From Mycolicibacterium sp. BiH015 (lineage in GTDB: Bacteria > Actinomycetota > Actinomycetes > Mycobacteriales > Mycobacteriaceae), in assembly GCF_027706845.1 (NCBI RefSeq), contig NZ_JAQGCZ010000005.1:186001-250000 (forward strand): 64,000 nucleotides of DNA. The letters run 5' to 3'. Below, one piece after another: positions 53,553-61,474 of this stretch. Made by a program: the position numbers and the translations under genes. The number at the start of each line of letters is the position of its first letter. The first letter of the stretch is position 1. Below the pieces are notes generated by a model that saw only the letters and a list, made by a program, of their open reading frames with translations, had not been told where the DNA came from and did not search any database.

Positions 53553-53615
53553 CTCAGTTGGTAGAGCGCTGCCTTTGCAAGGCAGATGTCAGGAGTTCGA
53601 ATCTCCTAGGCTCCA
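53543..53615 (+). tRNA. alaT: tRNA-Ala (TGC anticodon)
   Basis: 73-nt cloverleaf. The acceptor GGGGCCT pairs with AGGCTCC (one G-U), the anticodon loop TTTGCAA carries TGC, and the T-arm GGAGTTCGAATCTCC is standard. Discriminator A; CCA not encoded. The first 10 bases overlap the preceding small gene. Confidence 0.98.
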
Positions 53616-53669
53616 CAACCACATTCACTGCGGATTCACCGATCCCCTCTTCGGGTAGACCCCCGACGT

Positions 53670-53685
53670 GCCGCGATGACGCGGC
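53670..53685 (+). terminator. Hairpin after tRNA-Ala
   Basis: GCCGCG-atga-CGCGGC, a perfect 6-bp stem with a 4-base loop, between tRNA-Ala and the next small gene. Modest; it could instead be a leader hairpin of that gene. Confidence 0.4.
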
Positions 53686-53709
53686 GACCCGCGACGAGGA
53701 GGTCACGCG

Positions 53710-53883
53710 ATGGCTGGTTCTGCCGACTTGGAGAAGGACGCAAAGGACGCGCTGCTGAAGGCGATCCGCGCGGCCACCCCGAGCGCCTCGACGGCCGGGC
53801 TTCAGCAGCTGGCGACTGCCTACGCGCTGACCATCGGCGCCCGCGGGGGCAAGCTGCCCGGCGTCACTGCCGACAACGACTGA
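53710..53883 (+). CDS. 57-residue hypothetical protein
   Basis: Short open frame starting ATG with a strong GAGGAGGT ribosome site about 8 bases upstream. The product is soluble and helical: an acidic/basic N-terminal helix (ADLEKDAKDALLKAIRAA), a second helix (AGLQQLATAYALTIG) and a Gly-rich tail (ARGGKLPGVTADND). No motif is recognised. The codon use looks native. The end is 3 bases from the convergent serine dehydratase stop. Reported because the ribosome site and amphipathic pattern suggest real translation. Confidence 0.6.
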   Translation: MAGSADLEKDAKDALLKAIRAATPSASTAGLQQLATAYALTIGARGGKLPGVTADND

Positions 53884-53886
53884 GGG

Positions 53887-55233
53887 TCAGCATTCGACGA
53901 CGTTGAGGGCCAGTCCCCCGCGCGACGTCTCCTTGTACTTGTCGGCCATGTCGGCCCCGGTGTCCCGCATGGTCTTGATCGCGGTGTCCAGGCTGACGTG
54001 GTGGGTGCCGTCGCCGGCGAGCGCCATCCGCGCCGCGGCGATCGCCTTCACCGATGCGATCGCATTGCGTTCGATGCACGGAATCTGGACCAGCCCGCCC
54101 ACCGGGTCACACGTGAGCCCGAGATTGTGCTCGATGCCGATCTCGGCCGCGTTCTCCACCTGAGCGGCCGATCCGCCGAGCACCGCGGCGAGGGCCCCTG
54201 CCGCCATCGAGCACGCCGATCCGACCTCGCCCTGACATCCCACCTCGGCACCGGAGATCGACGCATTGGCCTTGAAGAGCTGACCGATGGCTCCTGCGGT
54301 CAAGAGGAACTCGACGACGCCGTCCTCGTCGGCGCCGGGCACGAACCGCCAGTAGTAGTGCAGGACAGCCGGAATGATGCCAGCGGCTCCGTTGGTCGGC
54401 GCCGTCACCACACGTCCGCCGGCGGCGTTCTCCTCGTTGACAGCCAGCGCGTAGACGGTCACCCAGTCCATCGCGTACAGCGGATCCCCCGGGTTCGACT
54501 CGAGCGCCTTCGCCAACACCGCAGCCCTGCGCCGGACGCGCAGGCTCCCCGGCAGCGTGCCGTCCGCGGCCAGGCCCCGGTCGACGCATTCGCGCATCGC
54601 CGACCAGATTGTCAGCAGACCGTCGCGCAGCCGATCTCGATTGCCGAGCGCCTCTTCGTTACGTGCCACGAGATCGGCGATGCTGCAGCGGTTTTCGACG
54701 GCAAGTGAAACCATCTCGGCCGCGGTGTGGAACGGATACGGGACCGCGACGTCCTGCGCGGCACCGCCGGACGCCTCGTCCTCGTCGACGACGAACCCGC
54801 CACCCACCGAGTAGTACGTCCGCCGGGCCACCACTTCCCCGCCGTCGTCGAGCGCGGTGAACACCATGCCGTTGCTGTGAAAGTCCATGGCCTGTAACGA
54901 CAGAACGATGTCGGTCGTCATGTCGAAGTCGATCACCCATTCGCCTCCGAGCCGCAGCTGCCGCTCAGACGCCACCGCAGCGATGCGGGCGTGCGCCGCG
55001 TCAGGATCGACTGTCTCGGGGTCCGAGCCCTCGAGCCCGAGTACCACCGCTCCCGGTGTCCCGTGGCCGGCACCGGTCGCTCCGAGCGATCCGTACAACT
55101 CGACCCGCACCTGCGCGACGGTGTCGAAAGGCAGACGCTCGACGAAACGTCGCGCCGCCCGCATCGGGCCCACGGTGTGTGAGCTCGACGGGCCGATGCC
55201 GATCGAGAAGAGATCGAACACCGAAACGGTCAT
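53887..55233 (-). CDS. sdaA: L-serine ammonia-lyase (iron-sulfur type)
   Basis: 448-residue single-chain L-serine dehydratase making pyruvate and ammonia with a 4Fe-4S cluster. The N-terminal beta domain opens with [20 protein letters not shown] (the conserved SSSHT substrate loop). The catalytic alpha domain has [13 protein letters not shown], the cluster Cys in [12 protein letters not shown], and [18 protein letters not shown]. Both domains are on one chain, as in E. coli SdaA. Not part of the surrounding division and cell-wall block; role in serine catabolism. Confidence 0.96.
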   Translation of the reverse strand: MTVSVFDLFSIGIGPSSSHTVGPMRAARRFVERLPFDTVAQVRVELYGSLGATGAGHGTPGAVVLGLEGSDPETVDPDAAHARIAAVASERQLRLGGEWVIDFDMTTDIVLSLQAMDFHSNGMVFTALDDGGEVVARRTYYSVGGGFVVDEDEASGGAAQDVAVPYPFHTAAEMVSLAVENRCSIADLVARNEEALGNRDRLRDGLLTIWSAMRECVDRGLAADGTLPGSLRVRRRAAVLAKALESNPGDPLYAMDWVTVYALAVNEENAAGGRVVTAPTNGAAGIIPAVLHYYWRFVPGADEDGVVEFLLTAGAIGQLFKANASISGAEVGCQGEVGSACSMAAGALAAVLGGSAAQVENAAEIGIEHNLGLTCDPVGGLVQIPCIERNAIASVKAIAAARMALAGDGTHHVSLDTAIKTMRDTGADMADKYKETSRGGLALNVVEC

Positions 55234-55248
55234 GGCGGCGGTGCTTTC

Positions 55249-55650
55249 CTAGGGCTTCGGCGCGACTTCGACGCTCGGCGGGAGAGGCGACGGCTCGGGC
55301 TGCGCGGACCGGCGCAGAATCGAGAACGTGACCGCTCCCCCGGCGAGTACCGCGACGCCGACTCCGACAAAGAGCAGTCGCCGACCGCGGCGCCGTGGTT
55401 TGCGCGCATTGCTCAGTGCCTCAGGCAGATTCGCGAGCACCTCCTGTGCGGCGGCCACCTCTTCCTTGAGCTCGCGGGCGATCTTGCTGCGACGGTAGCG
55501 GTCACCGACCCACGAGGCCGAGGTGCGCACCGACTCGACTCCGAGACCCACCGCCCCCCTGCCGACGTCGACCGGGCCGACCGTCGAGTACTTCAGGCCG
55601 CGGCTGAGCCGCTGACTCGGGGTCAGGCGTACACGGGTCTTGGAGCTCAT
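55249..55650 (-). CDS. cwsA: Cell wall synthesis protein CwsA
   Basis: 133-residue membrane protein, counterpart of Rv0008c. It opens with RLTPSQRLSRGLKYSTVGPV, has a cytoplasmic helix rich in Glu/Ala (about 55-75), one membrane helix (LLFVGVGVAVLAGGAVTFSI, about 92-112) and ends PEPSPLPPSVEV, all as I recall for the M. tuberculosis protein. CwsA is known to interact with Wag31 and CrgA to keep polar growth and shape; crgA lies 1.2 kb away. ATG 55650 has a GAGGTGGGAT ribosome site. Confidence 0.9.
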   Translation of the reverse strand: MSSKTRVRLTPSQRLSRGLKYSTVGPVDVGRGAVGLGVESVRTSASWVGDRYRRSKIARELKEEVAAAQEVLANLPEALSNARKPRRRGRRLLFVGVGVAVLAGGAVTFSILRRSAQPEPSPLPPSVEVAPKP

Positions 55651-55768
55651 ATCCCACCTCTTTGTTCAGTGTGTTCTCGATGCCGGACGTCGCCCTACCA
55701 GCCTGCCACCCCGGGGTTGGTGCCGGTGCCCGGTTGGCTGTCAGACCGCTCGTGGCACACTCGGTTCC

Positions 55769-56296
55769 GTGACGAGTCCCATTCAGACCGCAACCGCGAC
55801 CCTCCACACCAACCGCGGCGACATCAAGATCGCGCTGTTCGGAAACCACGCCCCGAAGACCGTGTCCAATTTCATCGGACTGGCCCAGGGCACCAAGGAG
55901 TACAGCACCGAGAACGCCTCCGGCGGTTCGTCGGGCCCGTTCTATGACGGCGTCATCTTCCACCGCGTCATCGAAGGTTTCATGATCCAGGGCGGTGACC
56001 CGACCGGTACGGGGCGTGGCGACGCGGGCTACAAGTTCGCCGACGAGTTCCACCCCGAGCTGCAGTTCGACAAGCCCTATCTGCTCGCGATGGCCAACGC
56101 GGGACCGGGCACCAACGGTTCGCAGTTCTTCATCACGGTCACCCCGACGCCGCACCTGAACCGGCGCCACACCATCTTCGGCGAGGTCGTCGATCCCGAA
56201 TCGCAGAAGGTCGTCGATGCGATCTCGACGACCGCGACCGACCGTAGCGACCGTCCCACGGACCCGGTGGTCATCGAGTCGATCACCATCTCCTAG
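55769..56296 (+). CDS. ppiA: Peptidyl-prolyl cis-trans isomerase A (cyclophilin)
   Basis: 175-residue cytoplasmic cyclophilin that speeds proline isomerisation. Signature segments: FYDGVIFHRVIEGFMIQGGD with the catalytic Arg, GTNGSQFFITVTPTPHLN and HTIFGEVVD. GTG 55769 fits the family N-terminus; a CACACT hexamer 7 bases upstream could be the -10 of a leaderless start. The longer frame to 55640 overlaps cwsA. The stop overlaps the convergent Rv0010c-like gene by 4 bases. Confidence 0.96.
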   Translation: MTSPIQTATATLHTNRGDIKIALFGNHAPKTVSNFIGLAQGTKEYSTENASGGSSGPFYDGVIFHRVIEGFMIQGGDPTGTGRGDAGYKFADEFHPELQFDKPYLLAMANAGPGTNGSQFFITVTPTPHLNRRHTIFGEVVDPESQKVVDAISTTATDRSDRPTDPVVIESITIS

Positions 56297-56739
56297 AGGC
56301 CGCCTCTTGATCCGGCGCCGGGCGCGAATCCGGCGTCGGTCAGCGCGTCGAGAACGTGGAGGGGCTCTGTGCCCAGGTCCCACCGGCTCAGGACGAGGAG
56401 CCGGTCATCGGTCGTGTCGATCTCCAGCAGTCGTACTTTGCGACCGATCCGCCGGAACTCGGTGATTCGGATGCGCTTAATATCCGAGCGTGTGAGCTGC
56501 CTCACTTGCCACCAGCCGCGGTAGCTCAGGATGCTTTCGGAGATAGCCAGCTTCGGGCGTGCGATCCACGACATGAGCGCAAACACCATCAGACCGAACG
56601 CGGCAAGCCCGATCAGAATGCGGCCCGGTACGTCTGTGACCAGCGTCACAGCGCCTATTGCCATCAGAACCCCGAGGATTCCGGCCGCCACGATGCCCGC
56701 GGTCCTGGGTTGCCACCGTGTTTGCTGCACGGGTTCCAC
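56293..56739 (-). CDS. Membrane protein with PH-like domain (Rv0010c-like)
   Basis: 148-residue protein. Two membrane helices (AGIVAAGILGVLMAIGAVTL and ILIGLAAFGLMVFALMSW) are followed by a bacterial PH-like domain (PKLAISESILSYRGWWQVRQ ... RLLEIDTTDDRLLVLSRWDLG). It matches Rv0010c in order and layout. GTG 56739 lies 4 bases from an AGGAGG; GTG 56730 three codons later is closer to the M. tuberculosis start and is also possible. Function unknown; it sits beside division genes. A DnaA box lies upstream. Confidence 0.83.
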   Translation of the reverse strand: MEPVQQTRWQPRTAGIVAAGILGVLMAIGAVTLVTDVPGRILIGLAAFGLMVFALMSWIARPKLAISESILSYRGWWQVRQLTRSDIKRIRITEFRRIGRKVRLLEIDTTDDRLLVLSRWDLGTEPLHVLDALTDAGFAPGAGSRGGL

Positions 56740-56765
56740 ACACCCTCCTACCCCGGCTGATGGGG

Positions 56766-56774
56766 TTATCCACA
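56766..56774. promoter_or_regulatory. Isolated perfect DnaA box
   Basis: TTATCCACA, an exact DnaA box, lies 27 bases upstream of the Rv0010c-like start, far from oriC. Possible DnaA-dependent control or titration site. Confidence 0.5.
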
Positions 56775-56780
56775 AGTGCT

Positions 56781-56813
56781 ATCCCCAATGGGGATGAATC
56801 ACATTCGTGTGAT
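56781..56813. repeat. Two adjacent hairpins upstream of the Rv0010c-like gene
   Basis: ATCCCC-aat-GGGGAT (56781-56795) and ATCACA-ttcg-TGTGAT (56798-56813) are perfect 6-bp stems only 2 bases apart. The second has a TTCG tetraloop. They could be terminator, leader or operator structures. Confidence 0.6.
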
Positions 56814-56853
56814 CCGATGACGGCCACGTTGCCAGACAGGTAACGGCAGGCGA

Positions 56854-56873
56854 CCGAGATGAATTCATCTCGG
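56854..56873. terminator. 20-bp perfect palindrome after crgA
   Basis: CCGAGATGAA and its exact complement TTCATCTCGG are adjacent with no spacer. In the crgA transcript it would fold as an 8-bp stem with an AATT loop 12 bases past the stop. A second palindrome, GGCCGG-t-CCGGCC (56873-56885), touches it. Confidence 0.55.
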
Positions 56874-56885
56874 GCCGGTCCGGCC

Positions 56886-57167
56886 TCACCGCCAGCGCAT
56901 CGTGAGCAACAGCCCCGTAATCATGAAGGCAAACGCGATCGCGTAGTTCCAGACGTTCAAGTCCGCCATCCACTGAAGGAACGACGGAACGTCGGGACCG
57001 CTGCCGGCCAACTGGAAGACGATCAGCCACACCAGCCCGATCAGCATCAGCCCGACGAACAGGACGACAAACCAGGTGCTCGACGGCCCCGCCTTGACCT
57101 TTACCGGAGTCCGGCTCACCGGGTTGATGGTGAAGTCGTTCTTCTTGCGGACCTTGGACTTGGGCAT
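56886..57167 (-). CDS. crgA: Cell division protein CrgA
   Basis: 93-residue division protein, exactly the length I recall for the M. tuberculosis protein. It starts [15 protein letters not shown], followed by two membrane helices ([20 protein letters not shown] and [18 protein letters not shown]). CrgA recruits FtsI and other divisome parts and contacts CwsA. ATG 57167 with GAAGG upstream. A 10-bp palindrome CGAACGTTCG lies just upstream (57177-57186). Confidence 0.96.
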   Translation of the reverse strand: MPKSKVRKKNDFTINPVSRTPVKVKAGPSSTWFVVLFVGLMLIGLVWLIVFQLAGSGPDVPSFLQWMADLNVWNYAIAFAFMITGLLLTMRWR

Positions 57168-57298
57168 GCGTACCTTCGAACGTTCGGCGTCGCCTCTGTC
57201 TCCGGTGCCACGAACGACCGGTCGGTGCGACGATGTGTACGGAAAGCCTAACGCAGGCCGTGTGAGCAATTCTGATCATCGACGGGAGCCGGGACCCG

Positions 57299-58060
57299 AT
57301 GGCCGACGACACCGCAGCCCGACGGAAGCGATCCGGGTGGCGCTTCGGGGTGCCGGTCGTCTGCGTCGCCGCGGGCCTGCTGCTCGGTACCACGCACGGG
57401 GTCTCAGGCGGTGACGAGATCCGGCGCAGTGACTCCCCCCGCCTCGTCGATCTGGTGCGCGAGGCACAGACATCCGTCGACCGGCTCAGCGCCGAACAAG
57501 GCGCGCTCGCCTTGATGATCGACAACCATCACGGCGGCTCGCCGGGCACCGACGCAGCATTGGAAGCCATCACCCGACGAGGTGACGTGCTGGCTGCCGA
57601 TGCGGGCCTGACACCTCTGCGTGGTCCCGGTCTGGTGGTGACCCTCAACGACGCCCAGCGTGATGCCCAGGGACGATTCCCGCGGGACGCATCTCCCGAT
57701 GACCTCGTGGTGCACCAGCAAGACATCCAGGCGGTGATCAACGCGTTGTGGACCGCTGGTGCCGAGGGCATCCAGGTGCAGGACCAACGGGTGATTGCGA
57801 CGTCCGCCCCCCGATGTGTCGGGAACACGCTGCTGCTCAACGGCAGGACGTACAGCCCCCCTTACGTGATCACCGCGATCGGGGACGCGGGCGCCATGCA
57901 GGCCGCGCTGGCCGCCGCGCCGCTGGTGACGCTGTACAAGCGTTACGCCGTCCGGTTCGGGCTGGGTTACAGCGAAGAGGTGCGCGATGTGGAGCTGGTC
58001 GGGCATAGCGAACCGGTGCGGATGAAATTCGCTCAGCCGATCGGGCCGCTCGGATACTGA
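57299..58060 (+). CDS. DUF881 membrane-anchored protein (Rv0012-like)
   Basis: 253-residue protein with one N-terminal membrane helix (VPVVCVAAGLLLGTTHGVS, about 18-36) and an extracytoplasmic DUF881 domain: a coiled-coil start (LVDLVREAQTSVDRLSAEQG) and the core GPGLVVTLNDAQ, HQQDIQAVINALWTAGAEGI and SPPYVITAIGD. Members occur next to division genes in Gram-positives (YlxW/YlxX type). GGGAG precedes ATG 57299. Role in cell wall or division inferred from context. Confidence 0.88.
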   Translation: MADDTAARRKRSGWRFGVPVVCVAAGLLLGTTHGVSGGDEIRRSDSPRLVDLVREAQTSVDRLSAEQGALALMIDNHHGGSPGTDAALEAITRRGDVLAADAGLTPLRGPGLVVTLNDAQRDAQGRFPRDASPDDLVVHQQDIQAVINALWTAGAEGIQVQDQRVIATSAPRCVGNTLLLNGRTYSPPYVITAIGDAGAMQAALAAAPLVTLYKRYAVRFGLGYSEEVRDVELVGHSEPVRMKFAQPIGPLGY

Positions 58061-58309
58061 TCCAGCCAACAGTCCACCGGGCGAATCGATTGAACATCGG
58101 CGTTCCCTACTGGCAAATCCGGGATGCCCGAGATGCATCGCCAGCCAGCCGTAAAGCGCGCGTTGATTCGGCAACCTGGCGATCGCAGCAACCCATTCCT
58201 CCTGTGCGCACGAATCAAATCGCACGGATCGCATTAAGCATTTGAGTCAATTAGCTAACCTAGGTGCCAATTGCCATGCCCACCGGGGCGGGTGACATTA
58301 GGGGGTCTC

Positions 58310-59380
58310 GTGAACCGTCGGGTCCGTCGCGCGCTGGCATGCTCTGTGGCCGTGCCCGCCACCGCACTGCTCGTGCACCCGGCATCCGCGCCGGCGGCGA
58401 CGGTACTGGCCGTCGAGGGAACGGCACAGAAGCGGGGAAACGCGCAGACCGCATTCAACAGCGCGTTCTGCGAGCACAACACGTGCCGGTCGATCAACAA
58501 CGCGCGAAGCCCGTTCGACGTCAAGCCCGGATCGCGGCAGCTGCAGGCCGCTGTCGACTCCACCGGAGGCGACATCGTGCTGATGGGCTACTCGCTGGGG
58601 GCGGCGACCATCTACGACCGGTTGCGCGAATGGGAGAAGACCCCGGCACAGGCGCCCGATGTGGACCGGGTCGTCCTTGTCGTCACCTACGGCAATCCGG
58701 AGAACAAGTTCGGCGGCGACGACCGCAAGAACTATTACGCCGGGTTGCCTGCGTCGCAGCCGTACCAGCATCTCGACGTCACGATGCAGTACGACAGCGT
58801 GGCAGACGTGCCTACTCGCTTCGGCTGGTATTCACAGATGAACATCGCCTTCGGACGGCACCTCGCCTACTTCCAGGACGTCGACATCAACGACCCGGAC
58901 AACCTCGTCTACCGGGACGAGGACGGCAGCACCTACATGCTCATCAAGGCCGACACGCTGCCGATGCTGGCATGGATGGACCCGTGGATCACCGACGAGC
59001 GGATGGCAGAACTCGACGCGAAGTACCGGCCGCTGATCGAGAAGGACTACGACCGCCCTGCCTATGTGCCCCAAGGCGAAGGAGCGGACTGGGGCAACGG
59101 CAACCCGCCCCCGTCCATCGACGACGACGACGACGATGACGCCGACGTCGACGTAGCCGACGTCGAAGAGGTCGATTCGCAGTCGAGCGTGTCCGATGAG
59201 GACCAGGCCGCACCTGACACTGACGAGGACGGCGACGTGACGCGCAAAAGTCGGTCGCGAGAAGCCGCGCCCGCCACGGAGACCACCGACGAGGACGGCG
59301 CCGACGACGCGGACGCCGACTCGATGGCGACCGAAGAAGCCGACGGCGACGAGGGCCCGGAAGCCTCGCCTCAGGAGTGA
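58310..59380 (+). CDS. Secreted PE-PPE-type serine hydrolase with acidic tail (copy 1)
   Basis: 356-residue exported alpha/beta hydrolase. Signal peptide about 1-29 (RRVRRALACSVAVPATALLV ... APAA). The hydrolase core (about 30-265) carries GYSLGA with Ser95, Asp166 (VADVP) and His184 (GRHLAYF), a plausible Ser-Asp-His triad as in PE-PPE and cutinase-like esterases; two Cys (CEHNTC) may form a disulfide. The last about 85 residues are a disordered Asp/Glu-rich tail. No PE or PPE N-terminal domain. GTG 58310 follows an AGGGGG ribosome site. Paralog of the next gene; substrate probably an acyl ester or envelope lipid, unknown. Confidence 0.82.
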   Translation: MNRRVRRALACSVAVPATALLVHPASAPAATVLAVEGTAQKRGNAQTAFNSAFCEHNTCRSINNARSPFDVKPGSRQLQAAVDSTGGDIVLMGYSLGAATIYDRLREWEKTPAQAPDVDRVVLVVTYGNPENKFGGDDRKNYYAGLPASQPYQHLDVTMQYDSVADVPTRFGWYSQMNIAFGRHLAYFQDVDINDPDNLVYRDEDGSTYMLIKADTLPMLAWMDPWITDERMAELDAKYRPLIEKDYDRPAYVPQGEGADWGNGNPPPSIDDDDDDDADVDVADVEEVDSQSSVSDEDQAAPDTDEDGDVTRKSRSREAAPATETTDEDGADDADADSMATEEADGDEGPEASPQE

Positions 59381-59657
59381 CCCGACGCAGCTGTCACAAC
59401 TGCGTAAGAGTTAGCGGTGGCTGGATTGCTACCGACGGACGTAGATTGAAGCGGGAGCTTTGCATCGCGCGGCCCAAAATCAAGATCTGACAAGGCTTTA
59501 ACTACGGTACCGCGCGTAGCGAAAGCCCGATGTTTCAAAGATGAGCCGTCGGGAACTCTTCGCCACAAAATCATCAGCAAAACTTTCGTGCACTTCCGAC
59601 GTCGGATACCGAGATCCGATCGTGCGGGGCGTTTCGATCGACTCGCCGAGGACCCTC

Positions 59658-60761
59658 ATGAAGCACCGTCGTCACAAAGCCGGGATCGCTGCGCTGGCAG
59701 CCCTTGTCGTTCCGGGCATCAGCCTGTCACCCGTCGCCCCTGCCGCCGGCGCGGCGACTGCGCTGTTCGCCGAAGGCGCCACGCGGCAGAGCGGTGAAGC
59801 GCAGACGGCGTTCGGCGGAGCGTTCTGCGAGCAGAACACCTGCCGGTCGCTCGGCAGAGGGACGGTGACCAGAAAGCTCACCTCTGCGCAGATCCAGGCC
59901 GCGGTCGACGCCACGCCAGGCGAGCTCATCCTCGTCGGGTACTCGGTCGGCGGAGCGGGGATGTACGACAGGCTGCGGGAATGGGAGAGGAACCCGCAGC
60001 TGGCGCCAGACCCGGACCGGATCAAGCTGATCGTGACCCTCGGCAATCCGGAGAACAAGTTCGGTGGCGAGAACCGCAACCAGACCGATGTCGGACTGCC
60101 GGCGGTGCAGCCCTACGAGCACCTCGACGTCGTTGCGCAATACGACGGCGTGGCTGACAACCCGACGCGGTTCGGCTTCTATTCGTGGGTCAACACGGCC
60201 GTCTTCTCGCGGCACTTCGCCTACTTCCAGGAGGATCTCGACGTCAACGACCCGGAGAACCTCGTCTACCAAGAGGGCAACACCACCTACATGCTGATTC
60301 CGGCGAAGACCCTGCCGATGCTGCGTTGGATCGAACCCTTCGTCACCGAGCAGCGGCTTGCCGAGTTGGACGCGAGGTATCGGCCGCTCGTGGAACGCGA
60401 TTACGATCGCCCGGCTTACGTCCCCCAAGGCGAAGGAGCGGACTGGGGAAACGGCAATCCACCGCCCAGCCTCGCAGATCCCGATGACGCCGAGATCCTG
60501 ACTGCCGCCAACGAATCCGACTCTGCCACAGTACTTTCCGGGCCCGCCGATGAGCCGGCGGTGAAGCGGACGAGCCGGTCCGCCGTCGCGCCGGACACCG
60601 ACGACACGGACGAGGCGCCCGACGAGGTCGACTCCGACGAGTCTGCCGAGGAGGCCGAGGACAGCGCACCCGAGGACGTGACGCCCGACGAGGACAAGAC
60701 CGCCGACGAGGCGTCCGACACCGATTCACCGGACAGCGGCGCCGCCGACGCCGCCGCCTGA
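59658..60761 (+). CDS. Secreted PE-PPE-type serine hydrolase with acidic tail (copy 2)
   Basis: 367-residue paralog of the preceding gene, same layout: signal peptide about 1-33, hydrolase core with GYSVGG (Ser96), Asp168 (VADNP) and His186 (SRHFAYF), CEQNTC pair, shared boundary motif YVPQGEGADWGNGNPPPS, then an Asp/Glu-rich tail of about 95 residues that differs in sequence. The ATG at 59658 has GAGGA upstream. The 277-base spacer between the copies is less GC-rich than average and probably contains a separate promoter. Tandem duplication followed by divergence is the simplest origin. Confidence 0.82.
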   Translation: MKHRRHKAGIAALAALVVPGISLSPVAPAAGAATALFAEGATRQSGEAQTAFGGAFCEQNTCRSLGRGTVTRKLTSAQIQAAVDATPGELILVGYSVGGAGMYDRLREWERNPQLAPDPDRIKLIVTLGNPENKFGGENRNQTDVGLPAVQPYEHLDVVAQYDGVADNPTRFGFYSWVNTAVFSRHFAYFQEDLDVNDPENLVYQEGNTTYMLIPAKTLPMLRWIEPFVTEQRLAELDARYRPLVERDYDRPAYVPQGEGADWGNGNPPPSLADPDDAEILTAANESDSATVLSGPADEPAVKRTSRSAVAPDTDDTDEAPDEVDSDESAEEAEDSAPEDVTPDEDKTADEASDTDSPDSGAADAAA

Positions 60762-60787
60762 GGCGGAAACCTCGAAAACCCTGGCGG

Positions 60788-60793
60788 TAGCCT
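60788..60793 (+). promoter_or_regulatory. -10 element of trpG
   Basis: TAGCCT is 6 bases before ATG 60800, consistent with a leaderless transcript starting after the hydrolase gene. Confidence 0.5.
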
Positions 60794-60799
60794 GTTCGA

Positions 60800-61474
60800 A
60801 TGCAGGTGTTGGTCGTCGACAACTACGACAGCTTCGTGTTCAACCTCGTGCAGTACCTCGGGCAGCTCGGGGTCGACGCGACGGTGTGGCGCAACGACGA
60901 CGACAGGCTCGCCACGGATGCCGACGTCGCCAAGGTGGCTGACGAGTTCGACGGGGTGCTCCTCAGCCCTGGCCCCGGCACCCCGGAGCGCGCAGGCGCA
61001 TCGATCCCGCTCGTGCATGCGTGCGCCGCGGCCTCGACGCCGCTGCTGGGCGTGTGCCTGGGACACCAGGCGATCGGGGTGGCCTTCGGAGGCACCGTCG
61101 ACCGGGCGCCCGAGCTGCTGCACGGCAAGACCAGCACCGTCCACCACGCCGATGCGGGCGTGCTCAAAGGTCTACCGGACCCGTTCACCGCGACGCGGTA
61201 TCACTCGCTGACGATCCTGCCGGACACCGTGCCCGATGAACTCGAGGTGATCGCCAGAACCGAGGGCGGCGTGATCATGGGCGTCCGCCATGTGGAACTC
61301 CCGGTTCACGGCGTGCAGTTCCATCCCGAGTCGATCCTGACCGAGGGCGGGCACCGGATGCTCGCAAACTGGCTGGCGTACTGCGGCGCCGCACCGGCGG
61401 AATCGCTCGTCGCCCAGTTGGAGGACGAGGTGGCGTCCGCGGTGCAGGCCGCTACGACGCGAAATTCAGCGTGA
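60800..61474 (+). CDS. trpG: Glutamine amidotransferase of anthranilate / aminodeoxychorismate synthase
   Basis: 224-residue class I glutaminase that supplies ammonia to TrpE and probably PabB (counterpart of Rv0013). It opens VLVVDNYDSFVFNLVQYLGQ; the nucleophile Cys is in LLGVCLGHQAIG and the His-Glu pair in VHGVQFHPESILTEGG. The gene is far from other trp genes, usual for mycobacteria, and is likely shared between tryptophan and folate synthesis. Its 3' end overlaps the convergent pknB gene by 23 bases. Confidence 0.95.
   Translation: MQVLVVDNYDSFVFNLVQYLGQLGVDATVWRNDDDRLATDADVAKVADEFDGVLLSPGPGTPERAGASIPLVHACAAASTPLLGVCLGHQAIGVAFGGTVDRAPELLHGKTSTVHHADAGVLKGLPDPFTATRYHSLTILPDTVPDELEVIARTEGGVIMGVRHVELPVHGVQFHPESILTEGGHRMLANWLAYCGAAPAESLVAQLEDEVASAVQAATTRNSA

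Noticed and set aside
58241..58264. GCTAACCTA, resembling half of an IdeR (iron regulator) box, before the first hydrolase gene
   Set aside because: The left half does not match: only about 11 of 19 bases agree with the full site.
59400..59480. Possible tRNA on the minus strand (GGTAGCAATCC resembles a T-loop)
   Set aside because: No acceptor stem or anticodon stem can be formed around it.
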